Positions 32,770-40,343 of a DNA stretch of 44,870 bases are shown here, piece after piece. Under the pieces are notes generated by a model, which saw only the letters and a list, made by a program, of their open reading frames with translations, was not told the origin of the DNA and did no database searches. Numbering within the stretch: the first letter of the stretch is position 1; each line of letters opens with the position of its first letter. The position numbers and the translations under genes are program-made. Source of the stretch: Dehalococcoidales bacterium (GTDB taxonomy: Bacteria; Chloroflexota; Dehalococcoidia; Dehalococcoidales; RBG-16-60-22); the NCBI GenBank assembly GCA_028714335.1, contig JAQTMM010000008.1:1-44870 (forward strand), in the 5' to 3' direction.

Positions 32770-33891
32770 TCATTCAACTCTTACTCTATATTCCTGCCGC
32801 ATTTCTCTCGATAACACGTAATTCATAACTCCTACCTGTTTAACTAATCCTTTGAGCTCCATCATGGCTAAAGTGCTGCTGACCGTTGCCGCAGGCAGGC
32901 CGCTCTTGCGACATACTTCATCTATGTGAGACGGCTCGGCGGTAAGCTGGCTGATAAGCATTGATTCTGTTTCTGTTTCAGGCAGCAACTCACGCATTTC
33001 TATCTGCCGGGCGACGGTAGTCAGGTTTAATTCTTCCAGAATATCAGAATAATTGCGTACCAGTTTCGCTTCGCCGTTTTGGATAAGGCGGTTGGTGCCG
33101 CGGCTGGACGGGGATAAAATACTGCCGGGTACAGCAAAAACCTCGCGGTTTTGTTCCACGGCGTCACGGGTGGTGATTAAAGCGCCGCTGTTTTCATCGG
33201 CCTCGGTGACCAGTACGCCCAGGCTTAAACCGCTTAATATCCGGTTGCGCCGTGGGAAATTCTCCGCGCGTGGTTTCATACCCAGAGGATATTCACTGAT
33301 GACAGCGCCGTTCTCAATAATGTTTTTGGCCAGTTTTTCATTTTCCGGTGGATAAATGATATCCAAACCGCTGGCGAAAACGGCTAAAGTCCTGCCGCCG
33401 GCTTCTAGAGCGCTGCGGTGGGCGACAGTATCAATGCCCTTAGCCAACCCGCTAACGATAGTTATTTTATTGCGGGCAAGATCCGAAACTATCTCTTCGG
33501 TAATCTGCCTGCCATAGACTGTGGCGCGCCTTGTGCCGACAACTGCCAGACACCATTCGTCTTCGGGTAGCACAGAGCCTTTAACGTAGATTACCGGAGG
33601 ATAATCGTAAATTTCTTTAAGGCGTTTGGGGTATTTTTCATCCTTGCAGGTGAGTATCTGGACATGAAAATGCTCCAACTCTTCCATTTCATCATCGGGG
33701 GATATTTTAGAGCGCCATTCATCAATAGTACGCAGGGCAGGGCTATCCAGTCCGGCTCGCTTTATCTCGCCAAACGGGGCATTCCAGGCCGATTCCAAAT
33801 TGCCGAAATAGCTTTCAAGTTGACCTAACCTGACGCGGCCGATTCCAGGTATGTTATTAAAGCCAACCCAATACTTAGTATCTTTGTTCAA
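32770..33891 (-). CDS. dprA: DNA processing protein DprA
   Basis: A 373-residue DprA/Smf family protein, which loads RecA on incoming single-stranded DNA. N-terminal SAM-like region (YWVGFNNIPGIGRVRLGQLE), Rossmann-type core with VVGTRRATVYGRQ, VSGLAKGIDTVAHRSALE, ISEYPLGMKPRAENFPRRNR and GALITTRDAVEQNREVFAVP, then a C-terminal winged helix (about residues 310-360). The start is TTG at 33891 without a ribosome-binding site. A TAGAAT box about 10 nt upstream with TTATCA 17 bp before it would make the transcript nearly leaderless. It is co-directional with the two tRNA-Ser genes upstream. Confidence 0.95.
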   Translation of the reverse strand: MNKDTKYWVGFNNIPGIGRVRLGQLESYFGNLESAWNAPFGEIKRAGLDSPALRTIDEWRSKISPDDEMEELEHFHVQILTCKDEKYPKRLKEIYDYPPVIYVKGSVLPEDEWCLAVVGTRRATVYGRQITEEIVSDLARNKITIVSGLAKGIDTVAHRSALEAGGRTLAVFASGLDIIYPPENEKLAKNIIENGAVISEYPLGMKPRAENFPRRNRILSGLSLGVLVTEADENSGALITTRDAVEQNREVFAVPGSILSPSSRGTNRLIQNGEAKLVRNYSDILEELNLTTVARQIEMRELLPETETESMLISQLTAEPSHIDEVCRKSGLPAATVSSTLAMMELKGLVKQVGVMNYVLSREMRQEYRVRVE

Positions 33892-33955
33892 AGCAATTTC
33901 ATTCTAACACAAGAAATAAAAATTGATAAGTACAAAGGGGGATTAATTAAAAGAA

Positions 33956-34044
33956 TGGCGGAGAGAGTGGGATTCGAACCCACGGTAGCAAAAAGCTACA
34001 CACGCTCTCCAGGCGTGCCTGATCGTCCACTCCAGCATCTCTCC
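33956..34044 (-). tRNA. tRNA-Ser (anticodon GGA)
   Basis: Acceptor GGAGAGA (34044-34038) pairs with TCTCTCC (33966-33960), followed by G and an encoded CCA (33958-33956). The anticodon arm is CACGC-CTGGAGA-GCGTG with GGA, reading UCC and UCU. A long variable arm (GTAGC...GCTAC) and a T-arm GTGGGTTCGAATCCCAC are typical of tRNA-Ser. Confidence 0.96.
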
Positions 34045-34096
34045 GCAGATATATTATTGTAGCAGATTTTTGTATTTGATTAATAGTCGGACTAAA

Positions 34097-34186
34097 TGGC
34101 GGAGAGGGTGGGATTCGAACCCACGCTCCGCTTGCGCGAAGACCGCTTTTCGAGAGCGGCACCATCAACCACTCGGACACCTCTCC
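34097..34186 (-). tRNA. tRNA-Ser (anticodon CGA)
   Basis: Acceptor GGAGAGG (34186-34180) pairs with CCTCTCC (34107-34101), then G and an encoded CCA (34099-34097). The anticodon arm is CCGCT-CTCGAAA-AGCGG with CGA, reading UCG. A long variable arm and a T-arm GTGGGTTCGAATCCCAC are present. It lies 52 bp upstream of the other tRNA-Ser on the same strand. Confidence 0.96.
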
Positions 34187-34237
34187 ATAACTAACAAATT
34201 TTAACGGAAAACGTTATATAGAGCAAGAGGTGAAAAA

Positions 34238-34510
34238 ATGTTGAACTTACAACAAAACAAATTTATCAGGTCTATCTATGACTTAAATGAAGGTGAAAAA
34301 GGGAAAATCGTTCAAATACACGCCAAAGACACTGAACAACGCTTTTTGGGTATTTTAGGGATTGCCGTAGGGTGTGACATCTCTATCGACAAAGTGATTA
34401 TAACGTCCCGCGAACGCATTATAACGATTAGTACCGGCAGCATTGAATTGACTCTGGATAAAACGCTGTACAACAATATTGAAGTAGAAGTACCCTTAGC
34501 CGCAGGCTAA
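34238..34510 (+). CDS. feoA: FeoA-domain protein
   Basis: A 90-residue protein with the SH3-like FeoA fold: IYDLNEGEKGKIVQIHAKDT, then FLGILGIAVGCDISIDK (the L-G-x-x-x-G core) and a C-terminal strand. FeoA helps the FeoB ferrous-iron transporter, but no feoB lies in view, so a regulatory or accessory role is possible. The start has GAGGTG. A short inverted repeat TAACG-GAAAA-CGTTA (34202-34216) abuts the putative -10 region. The stop is 4 bp from the convergent valS stop. Confidence 0.85.
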   Translation: MLNLQQNKFIRSIYDLNEGEKGKIVQIHAKDTEQRFLGILGIAVGCDISIDKVIITSRERIITISTGSIELTLDKTLYNNIEVEVPLAAG

Positions 34511-34514
34511 ATCG

Positions 34515-36938
34515 TCAACTAATTTCTTGAATTGCCACAGCGGCATCAATCTTGGCAGTGGCAATATCAATTTGCTGGGCGCGGGTAACGCTCTTAATAT
34601 CTATCAGGCACTTCTTTAAGATTTCCGTATTTTCTTCTCTAAGCACAGCTATTTTAAGTTTCTCAAGAGAAGAGCCCATCGGGACTTTCTTTTCAGACTT
34701 GTAACGGCGTACCGCCGTAGCAATCTCAATAAGCATATCGCCGGTGGTATCTGCAGTGTTATCGTTTAATGCCTCCTGCGCTTGGGGCCACGATGAAATA
34801 TGTATCGAAGTTACGGCTTTATCTTTCTTAAAAACAGTCTGATAAATCTCTTCGGTGACATAGGGGATTATTGGGGCAAAAAGTTGGATTATCGTAGAGA
34901 GAACGGTGTACAGAGTATATTTTGCCGATTCTTTTTCGATAGAGTTATCCGGTGAATCATATAAACGGGTTTTCACCATCTCCATATAGTTATCCGTGAA
35001 AATATCCCAGAAAAATTCTTCAGTGCGATTCTTCGCCGAGGCATGGTTGTATTGTTCAAAGTCTTTAGTGACTTCAGGTATCAGGTTGTTAAGTTTTGAG
35101 AGTATCCACTTATCCGTCGGTAGCAGGGCAGGGGGATTAGCAGGAGGAGTGTAATTCTCTAAGAACTGGTAAGAAAAGCTGGTGACGTTCCAGAGTTTGT
35201 TTACTAATTTATGCCCCGAAGCGATTTTCTCTTCGCTTATCATTGAGTCTTCGCCAAGCTTGGAGGACGCCGCCCAGTAACGTATAGCGTCGGCAGAATA
35301 TTTTTCCATCATAATATTGGGGTCGGAAGTATTGCCCTTGGACTTACTTACCTTGTGTCCTTCTGGAGAGAGTCCGTGGCCGGATATGACGATGTTCGAC
35401 CAGGGGACTTTATTTTCGTGGTAAAGTGACTTAACGATAGTATAAAAAGCCCAGGTACGGATGATATCGTGGGCTTGAGGGCGCACTGACATCGGGTAAA
35501 CCTTTTTAAAGAGGTCGGGTTCATCCAGCCAACGGCTGGCAACTTGGGGAGTCATCGAAGAAGTGCCCCAAGTGTCCAGTACGCTATCTTCCGCTACAAA
35601 ATCAGTACTACCGCAAGAGCATGGATTTTTGGGTTTGGTTATGCGCGGGTCAACCGGAAGCTCGGAAATATCCGCCAGATGCACAGATTCGCATTTTGTG
35701 CAATACCAGACGGGGAAGGGCACGCCATGATAACGCTGGCGGGATATACACCAATCCCATTCAAGATTTCTTACCCAGTCTTCATAACGGGCGTGCATAT
35801 AAGACGGGTACCATTTGATTTGATTGCCAGCCTCAATGAGCCTTTCTTTTTCATCAAGGACCCGGATAAACCACTGTTTGGTTTCCATGTATTCAATAGG
35901 AGTATCACAGCGGTCGTGCATGCTGACGGTCTGGGGAGTGACTTTTTTATCCAGCACAAGATTGTTATTGTTCATCTCCTCGATAATGCGTTTGCGTGCC
36001 TCTTTGATAGTCATGCCGGAGAGGAAGCCACCGTCGCTATTAAGACGTCCGCCACGATCAATAACACTGATAAGTGGCAGTTTATGCTCCCGCCACCACT
36101 TGATGTCGGTGGTGTCGCCAAAGGTGCAGCACATTACGATGCCAGTGCCTTTTTCTGGGTCGGCTTTAGGGTCGCCGAGGATAGGTACTTCTTTATTGAA
36201 CACCGGAGTCACAGCTATTTTCCCGATAAGGTGGCTGTGTCGTTTATCAGAGGGGTTAACGAATATTGCCACGCATGCCGGTAAGAGTTCCGGGCGGGTG
36301 GTAGAGATTGGCAGCACGTCGCCATTATCTAAATGAAAAGCAATGGTGATGAAGTTGGTCTCGCGTTGCAGGTCGGAAACTTCTGCCTGTGCCAGAGCTG
36401 TCTTACACGTCGGGCACCAGATAGTCGGCGCAGAGTCACGGTAAACCTTACCTTGCTTATACAAATCAATAAACGAGTACTGTGCTATCTTACGGGCAGA
36501 ATCGTTAATGGTAGAATAAGTATAACGCCAGTCAACGCTCAACCCGATACGCCGCCAGAGTTGTTCGTAATTCTTTTCCAACTGTTGGCTTGTTTCTTTA
36601 ATGGCTTTAAGAAACGCTTCCGCCCCGACCTTCTCCGGAGAAACGCCCATGCGTTTTTCTACGAGGCGTTCGGTGGGCAGGCCATTATCGTCCCAGCCTA
36701 TCGGATAGAAGATATTCTTGCCGTTCATGCGCTGGAAACGGATATAAAAATCGGGGTGGCTGTACGAATAACAATGCCCCAGATGCAAATCGCCGGATAC
36801 AGTAGGGGGTGGAGTATCTATAGAGTAAACCGGGCGGTTGTCATCCTGTTTGAACTGGTAAATACCGTTGTCTTCCCAGTATTGTTGCCATTTAGATTCT
36901 ACGCTAGCGCTTTCATAACGCTTAGGGATAGGACTCAT
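34515..36938 (-). CDS. valS: Valyl-tRNA synthetase, archaeal/rickettsial-like type
   Basis: Class I synthetase charging tRNA-Val. It has 807 residues from ATG at 36938 with GGAG upstream. The HIGH motif is SGDLHLGHCYSYSH and the KMSKS motif is GHKVSKSKGNTSDP. The connective editing domain carries STTRPELLPACVAIF. DTWGTSSMTPQVASRWL and the short C-terminus resemble the archaeal-like ValRS group rather than the longer bacterial type with DTWFSSAL-like motifs, so horizontal acquisition is likely. The group assignment is from memory. No tRNA-type leader or T-box fits upstream. Confidence 0.93.
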   Translation of the reverse strand: MSPIPKRYESASVESKWQQYWEDNGIYQFKQDDNRPVYSIDTPPPTVSGDLHLGHCYSYSHPDFYIRFQRMNGKNIFYPIGWDDNGLPTERLVEKRMGVSPEKVGAEAFLKAIKETSQQLEKNYEQLWRRIGLSVDWRYTYSTINDSARKIAQYSFIDLYKQGKVYRDSAPTIWCPTCKTALAQAEVSDLQRETNFITIAFHLDNGDVLPISTTRPELLPACVAIFVNPSDKRHSHLIGKIAVTPVFNKEVPILGDPKADPEKGTGIVMCCTFGDTTDIKWWREHKLPLISVIDRGGRLNSDGGFLSGMTIKEARKRIIEEMNNNNLVLDKKVTPQTVSMHDRCDTPIEYMETKQWFIRVLDEKERLIEAGNQIKWYPSYMHARYEDWVRNLEWDWCISRQRYHGVPFPVWYCTKCESVHLADISELPVDPRITKPKNPCSCGSTDFVAEDSVLDTWGTSSMTPQVASRWLDEPDLFKKVYPMSVRPQAHDIIRTWAFYTIVKSLYHENKVPWSNIVISGHGLSPEGHKVSKSKGNTSDPNIMMEKYSADAIRYWAASSKLGEDSMISEEKIASGHKLVNKLWNVTSFSYQFLENYTPPANPPALLPTDKWILSKLNNLIPEVTKDFEQYNHASAKNRTEEFFWDIFTDNYMEMVKTRLYDSPDNSIEKESAKYTLYTVLSTIIQLFAPIIPYVTEEIYQTVFKKDKAVTSIHISSWPQAQEALNDNTADTTGDMLIEIATAVRRYKSEKKVPMGSSLEKLKIAVLREENTEILKKCLIDIKSVTRAQQIDIATAKIDAAVAIQEIS

Positions 36939-37003
36939 AAAACTCCTCAATGAAACACAAAAACTGATTGTATTTTACAATACACCATACCTAATGCTCA
37001 ATA

Positions 37004-37049
37004 GAAAAACATCAAGCCGGTCATCTTTGATAGACAGCCGGCTTGATGT
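37004..37049 (-). terminator. Terminator after the URO-D-fold gene
   Basis: A perfect 12-bp inverted repeat, ACATCAAGCCGG (37009-37020) and CCGGCTTGATGT (37038-37049), with a 17-nt loop. On the minus strand it is followed by TTTTTC. It lies 16 nt after the stop at 37065 and ends the cupin/URO-D unit. Confidence 0.8.
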
Positions 37050-37064
37050 GAAATCAACTTATTT

Positions 37065-38420
37065 CTATTTTTTATAGAAACCGTATTCCCTAACGGCTTC
37101 CATAATGGCTTGCAAATTTTCCAGTTTGGGATTATCTGGAGTGGCGCCCGCAGAAAGTATGTAACCGCCGCCTTTACCCACTTCCTGTATAAGTTTACGG
37201 CAATACTCTTTAACGTCTTTAGGGTCAGCCATAACGAGCATTGAGGTGGGAATGTTGCCCTGCAAACAATATTTGTGGCCCAACAATTTCTTAGCATTAA
37301 AGATATCCGTGCGGTCGAAATACCAGAGTACCGAACCCTTGGGGAACTGGTCAACGTATTTGAGGCGGGTATCAAAGCTGCCCTCGGCGAACATGCTCTG
37401 GATTAGTCCTTCATTGATTAAAGCGTCCATAACCTTCTTTAGAGAAGGCCAGTAAAAAGTATCGAAAGATTTCTGTGACATCCAGCCATCGGCTCCTTTG
37501 TGGAGAGGATAGGTAACAATTAGCATGTTGGCAATATTAGGTGAATTCAAGATAGTGTTAATCTGAAAGTCGGCAACCACGTCCAACGCTTTAAGTAGTT
37601 TGTCGGGATAGCGGAAGGTATCTTTCATGATACCGGTGGTGCCACGTAGTGTATCACCAAGAATGTCGAAGGGGGCTTTAGCGAAGGTAACACCGCTTAA
37701 ACTCATAGTGTTGGGCATATTCATACCGCTCATCGCCTTTGCCGTCAATTGCATGGCGTTTTGGAATTCTTTGCCAACATCGATTAGTTTCTGGAGCATT
37801 TCCTGAACCGCCGGCATGGCCAGAGGCATAAACTGCATAACGTGCACGTTCTCGGTAATGTTGGTGAAGGGCTGGAACATGCCCATCGGGGCGAAGGTGC
37901 CGAAGGCGCGCGGTAAATACTTGCGAATCCAGAAATCAGAGGGGTCGCGGATGAGATCGCCATATTCGTCGGCTGTCATGTATTCGCCCTCTTTGAACTG
38001 CCAGCTGGAGCCGTCCTTGGCTAAGCCGTGTCCCGGCCAGGCGTAAAGTTTATAATCTAGAAGATCCAGTACTTTACCCGGCATCGCCCATGGCATGGCA
38101 TTGGCTTCAAGTTCCGCGCCGTACTTTTCATTGAACTTGGCGGCAGCCTCATAGGCTTTTTCCGGATTATACATGGCGTCGTAAGCCGTAATGCCGTACA
38201 TTTTCATGGCGATATTGCCTACCGGCAGATTGACCGGCACTCTATCCGGTTCTTTAACGTTATAAACGTCAACCATACGTTGCTGTCTTATCTTGTAAGC
38301 CTTTTCGGCTTCCGGTGTGGGGAATTTCATTACAGATGTATCGAGGGTTTTATTTAGCCGGTATTGGCGTTTTTCCTCTGACGTCATTTGAGCCCAATTT
38401 TCTGGCATATTTGCTGGCAT
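37065..38420 (-). CDS. Uroporphyrinogen decarboxylase-fold protein, function unknown
   Basis: A 451-residue protein of the URO-D/corrinoid-methyltransferase superfamily. RQQRMVDVYNVKEPDRVPV resembles the N-terminus of the fold, and MFAEGSFDTRLKYVDQFPKG, YFDRTDIFNAKKLLG and KYCLQGNIPTSMLVM match its C-terminal half, with Cys in CLQGNIP as a possible zinc ligand. The HemE arginine motif (RQAGR) is absent, so it is not the heme enzyme. GGGYILSAGATPDNPKLENL is typical of MtaA/MtbA-like members. It is 24 bp after a cupin gene. A methyl transfer or O-demethylation role is possible but unproven. Confidence 0.82.
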   Translation of the reverse strand: MPANMPENWAQMTSEEKRQYRLNKTLDTSVMKFPTPEAEKAYKIRQQRMVDVYNVKEPDRVPVNLPVGNIAMKMYGITAYDAMYNPEKAYEAAAKFNEKYGAELEANAMPWAMPGKVLDLLDYKLYAWPGHGLAKDGSSWQFKEGEYMTADEYGDLIRDPSDFWIRKYLPRAFGTFAPMGMFQPFTNITENVHVMQFMPLAMPAVQEMLQKLIDVGKEFQNAMQLTAKAMSGMNMPNTMSLSGVTFAKAPFDILGDTLRGTTGIMKDTFRYPDKLLKALDVVADFQINTILNSPNIANMLIVTYPLHKGADGWMSQKSFDTFYWPSLKKVMDALINEGLIQSMFAEGSFDTRLKYVDQFPKGSVLWYFDRTDIFNAKKLLGHKYCLQGNIPTSMLVMADPKDVKEYCRKLIQEVGKGGGYILSAGATPDNPKLENLQAIMEAVREYGFYKK

Positions 38421-38444
38421 TGTACTACTTCCTTCCTATAAATA

Positions 38445-38948
38445 TTAGTTTTCCTTGGGAAGCGAGAAATTGGTGACATCCATCACCAAGTCAGGTCTAA
38501 AGTCTTTGTCTTTATCGAAAAAAGGCTCCCTGGTCGGCTGCGAACCGTCGGCAGGCGCCATCATCATTTCTATCTGGATAATAGGGCGGTCAATGCGGGT
38601 AATTTCCATCGGGCAATGCACAAATCCCGGCGGCAGTGAGAGAACCGTGGGCTTGGTAAAAACGTGCTTTTCCAGTTCTTCACCCAGGTAAAATACGACC
38701 TCGCCGCCGAAATCATCAGGGTCTTCCGGATTAGTGCCGTACCAGGCTAAAACCTCGTGGAAATTATGGATATGAGCGGGATTATCACCTTTGAAGGGTT
38801 TCCTTACTATCTGATGGCCAAAAGTGAAGTTATAGTTGATAAGTTGAGGACTTACCCACAGGCCATCAAAGATAGTGCTTTTATCAGATTTCATCTGCAT
38901 CCGCAGGTGGGGAGGATTGGAAACGTACTTATCATATTTTCCAGACAT
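38445..38948 (-). CDS. Cupin-like protein
   Basis: A 166-residue beta-barrel protein. The metal-type motif is HIHNFHEVLAWYG (H-x3-H-x-x) and a second His appears in LPPGFVHCPMEI. The order and spacing fit a single cupin domain. The start at 38948 (MSGKYDKYV) follows AGGAG; a longer frame to 38975 lies upstream of it. The gene heads the two-gene unit with the URO-D protein. A TATAAT (38988-38983, minus) lies 35 bp upstream without a good -35. Cupins of this type may bind or isomerise small acids. Confidence 0.8.
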   Translation of the reverse strand: MSGKYDKYVSNPPHLRMQMKSDKSTIFDGLWVSPQLINYNFTFGHQIVRKPFKGDNPAHIHNFHEVLAWYGTNPEDPDDFGGEVVFYLGEELEKHVFTKPTVLSLPPGFVHCPMEITRIDRPIIQIEMMMAPADGSQPTREPFFDKDKDFRPDLVMDVTNFSLPKEN

Positions 38949-39041
38949 TGTTACATCTCCTGAAGGTAGTATCAACCAAAATATTATATTGTTTCTGGCG
39001 CAATTTTATGCTATTCGTGTCTAGAATGTCAAAAAAGATTT

Positions 39042-39089
39042 TGTGACTATTTTGTGATAACCAAGACGAATAATGTGATGTTTTAGTGA
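39042..39089. repeat. Helically phased (T/A)GTGA direct-repeat array
   Basis: TGTGA at 39042-39046, 39053-39057, 39074-39078 and AGTGA at 39085-39089. Start-to-start distances are 11, 21 and 11 bp, so all four lie on about the same face of the helix. Three of the four are followed by T. The array sits between the divergent cupin gene and the zinc-ribbon gene and looks like binding sites for an OmpR/PhoB-type or similar dimeric regulator. Confidence 0.55.
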
Positions 39090-39157
39090 TACAACGAAGA
39101 TAACATAATGTAAATCATAATATTTGTAACGTTTGTCGGGAAGGGCCAAAAGGAAAG

Positions 39158-39337
39158 ATGGATATTATTAAGTTCAAGGGATGCAAACGTTGCGGCGGCG
39201 ACCTGTTTTTAGAAAGAGACTTTGACGGAGAACAAATTACCTGTTTACAGTGCGGTACTGTGTATAATCAGTCACCAGAAGTACCGGGGAAAAAAGCCGT
39301 GCGTCAAACAATTGAGCGTCCAATGGTAAAGGTTTAA
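39158..39337 (+). CDS. Small zinc-ribbon protein
   Basis: A 59-residue protein with two CxxC pairs, CKRCGGDLFLERDFDGEQIT followed by CLQCGTVYN, a classic zinc ribbon. The C-terminal 25 residues (KKAVRQTIERPMVKV) are basic and unstructured-looking. The start has AAAAGGAAAG, and a CATAAT (39116-39121) may be a -10. It is preceded by the phased repeat array. The stop is 1 bp from the convergent 222-residue gene. It could bind nucleic acid or protein; the function is unknown. Confidence 0.75.
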   Translation: MDIIKFKGCKRCGGDLFLERDFDGEQITCLQCGTVYNQSPEVPGKKAVRQTIERPMVKV

Positions 39338-39338
39338 T

Positions 39339-40007
39339 TTATTTCTTTTCTTTTTCGGGTTTATCCTCGGGTTTCTCTTCGGCTGGTTTTTCAGCTATAT
39401 TCTGCTCGTGTTCCCTAAGCCAGCGCTTAATATCATCCAGGGCGGGCGGGGAAACGTAGAAAATCTGTATATCGGTAGGAAACTGAACCTGGTGATTTTC
39501 CCGCAGGAAAACCAACCCTATTTCATTTTCTTTTAACGTCTCATCTATTTTTCTGGACATGGCTTCATTACGTTTTTTACTGACTTCATTATATGAATTG
39601 TAAACTTTTTCAAGAACCTTTGGGTTTTGCAGACCAACCAATAAACAACGGCTCCAATCCATATACTCCGTTAGGTAGTCAATGTCCTCTAACGCTTCCA
39701 GCTGGGCTTTTTTATCCAGACAGGCTTTGGCAACTTTATACCCCGATGCATCCAGGTCCTTTAATGTGTTATTCCCTTCTTCGCCGGAGACGGCAATAAG
39801 CTCATGGTAAATTTTTTTTACATCGCCAAGCTTAAGAGACAAATCTATGATTTGCTTTTCAACTTGTTCCCAGTACTGGTTAAGCTTCTTGAGAAAGTCT
39901 TCCGGTAAACCTTCATTACCATAGATGACCGGGATAAAAAAGATTTTTCGTCCTTTTTTGTAACTTTCTATCGGCATTTTTTCTATTTTCCCAAGTTCCT
40001 GTGACAT
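39339..40007 (-). CDS. Unknown 222-residue soluble protein
   Basis: No family is recognised. The N-terminal half is alpha-beta (KKGRKIFFIPVIYGNEGLP), the middle is rich in helices with Lys/Glu (KKLNQYWEQVEKQIIDLSLK), and IGLVFLRENHQVQFPTDIQI precedes a helix (IKRWLREHEQ). The last 20 residues are a charged Glu/Lys/Pro tail (EKPAEEKPEDKPEKEKK), which suggests a surface or tether element. It is flanked by two tiny CxxC proteins: the zinc ribbon on the left, convergent, and the 59-residue protein at 40033-40212 upstream on the same strand. Confidence 0.75.
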   Translation of the reverse strand: MSQELGKIEKMPIESYKKGRKIFFIPVIYGNEGLPEDFLKKLNQYWEQVEKQIIDLSLKLGDVKKIYHELIAVSGEEGNNTLKDLDASGYKVAKACLDKKAQLEALEDIDYLTEYMDWSRCLLVGLQNPKVLEKVYNSYNEVSKKRNEAMSRKIDETLKENEIGLVFLRENHQVQFPTDIQIFYVSPPALDDIKRWLREHEQNIAEKPAEEKPEDKPEKEKK

Positions 40008-40032
40008 AACAACCTCTTAATGATTGATGATA

Positions 40033-40212
40033 CTATAAGGATTTTTCACAATCCTGACAGACAAATAACACAGGTCGGAACCGCCTGACAACCTTTATCT
40101 CGGATATCGGTTTTTGTTTTTCACAAAGACGGCATTTAAAGGTAACCCCTGACACTGTTACTTTAGATGTAGTATCACTTTTTTGTTTGCTTTTTGATTT
40201 TGTATCAGCCAT
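40033..40212 (-). CDS. Small CxxC protein, zinc-ribbon-like
   Basis: A 59-residue protein. A basic/Ser-rich N-terminus (MADTKSKSKQKSDTTSK) precedes FKCRLCEKQKPISEIKVVRR and the second pair in VCQDCEKSL. The two CxxC motifs are 27 residues apart, as in zinc ribbons. A strong AAGGAG precedes the ATG at 40212. It is in the same orientation as the 222-residue gene, 25 bp upstream of it, so they may be co-expressed. The function is unknown. Confidence 0.72.
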   Translation of the reverse strand: MADTKSKSKQKSDTTSKVTVSGVTFKCRLCEKQKPISEIKVVRRFRPVLFVCQDCEKSL

Positions 40213-40306
40213 AGCAACTCCTTGAGATGGATTACTAGTGTCTGCCTACGTTACTTTAATAGTCATGAGGTAAAAAAGTCAATATTTACATATATCATAA
40301 AAGGAA

Positions 40307-40335
40307 TTGGCAAAATAAACAGATATTGTTATACT
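40307..40335 (+). promoter_or_regulatory. Promoter of the cation antiporter, leaderless
   Basis: TTGGCA (40307-40312), a 17-bp spacer and TATACT (40330-40335). A transcript start at 40342-40344 would coincide with or lie within two bases of the ATG at 40344. Confidence 0.65.
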
Positions 40336-40343
40336 ATTTTTAT

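Noticed and set aside
33947-34180. Open frame across the tRNA-Ser pair (77 residues)
   Set aside because: It is a read-through of two tRNA genes with no coding character.
37065-38420. HemE, uroporphyrinogen decarboxylase of heme synthesis
   Set aside because: The N-terminal arginine motif and catalytic aspartate context of HemE are missing; only the fold-level similarity remains.
40326-40343. Upstream ATG for the antiporter (40326)
   Set aside because: It overlaps the TATACT -10 box of the promoter, so it would not be transcribed.
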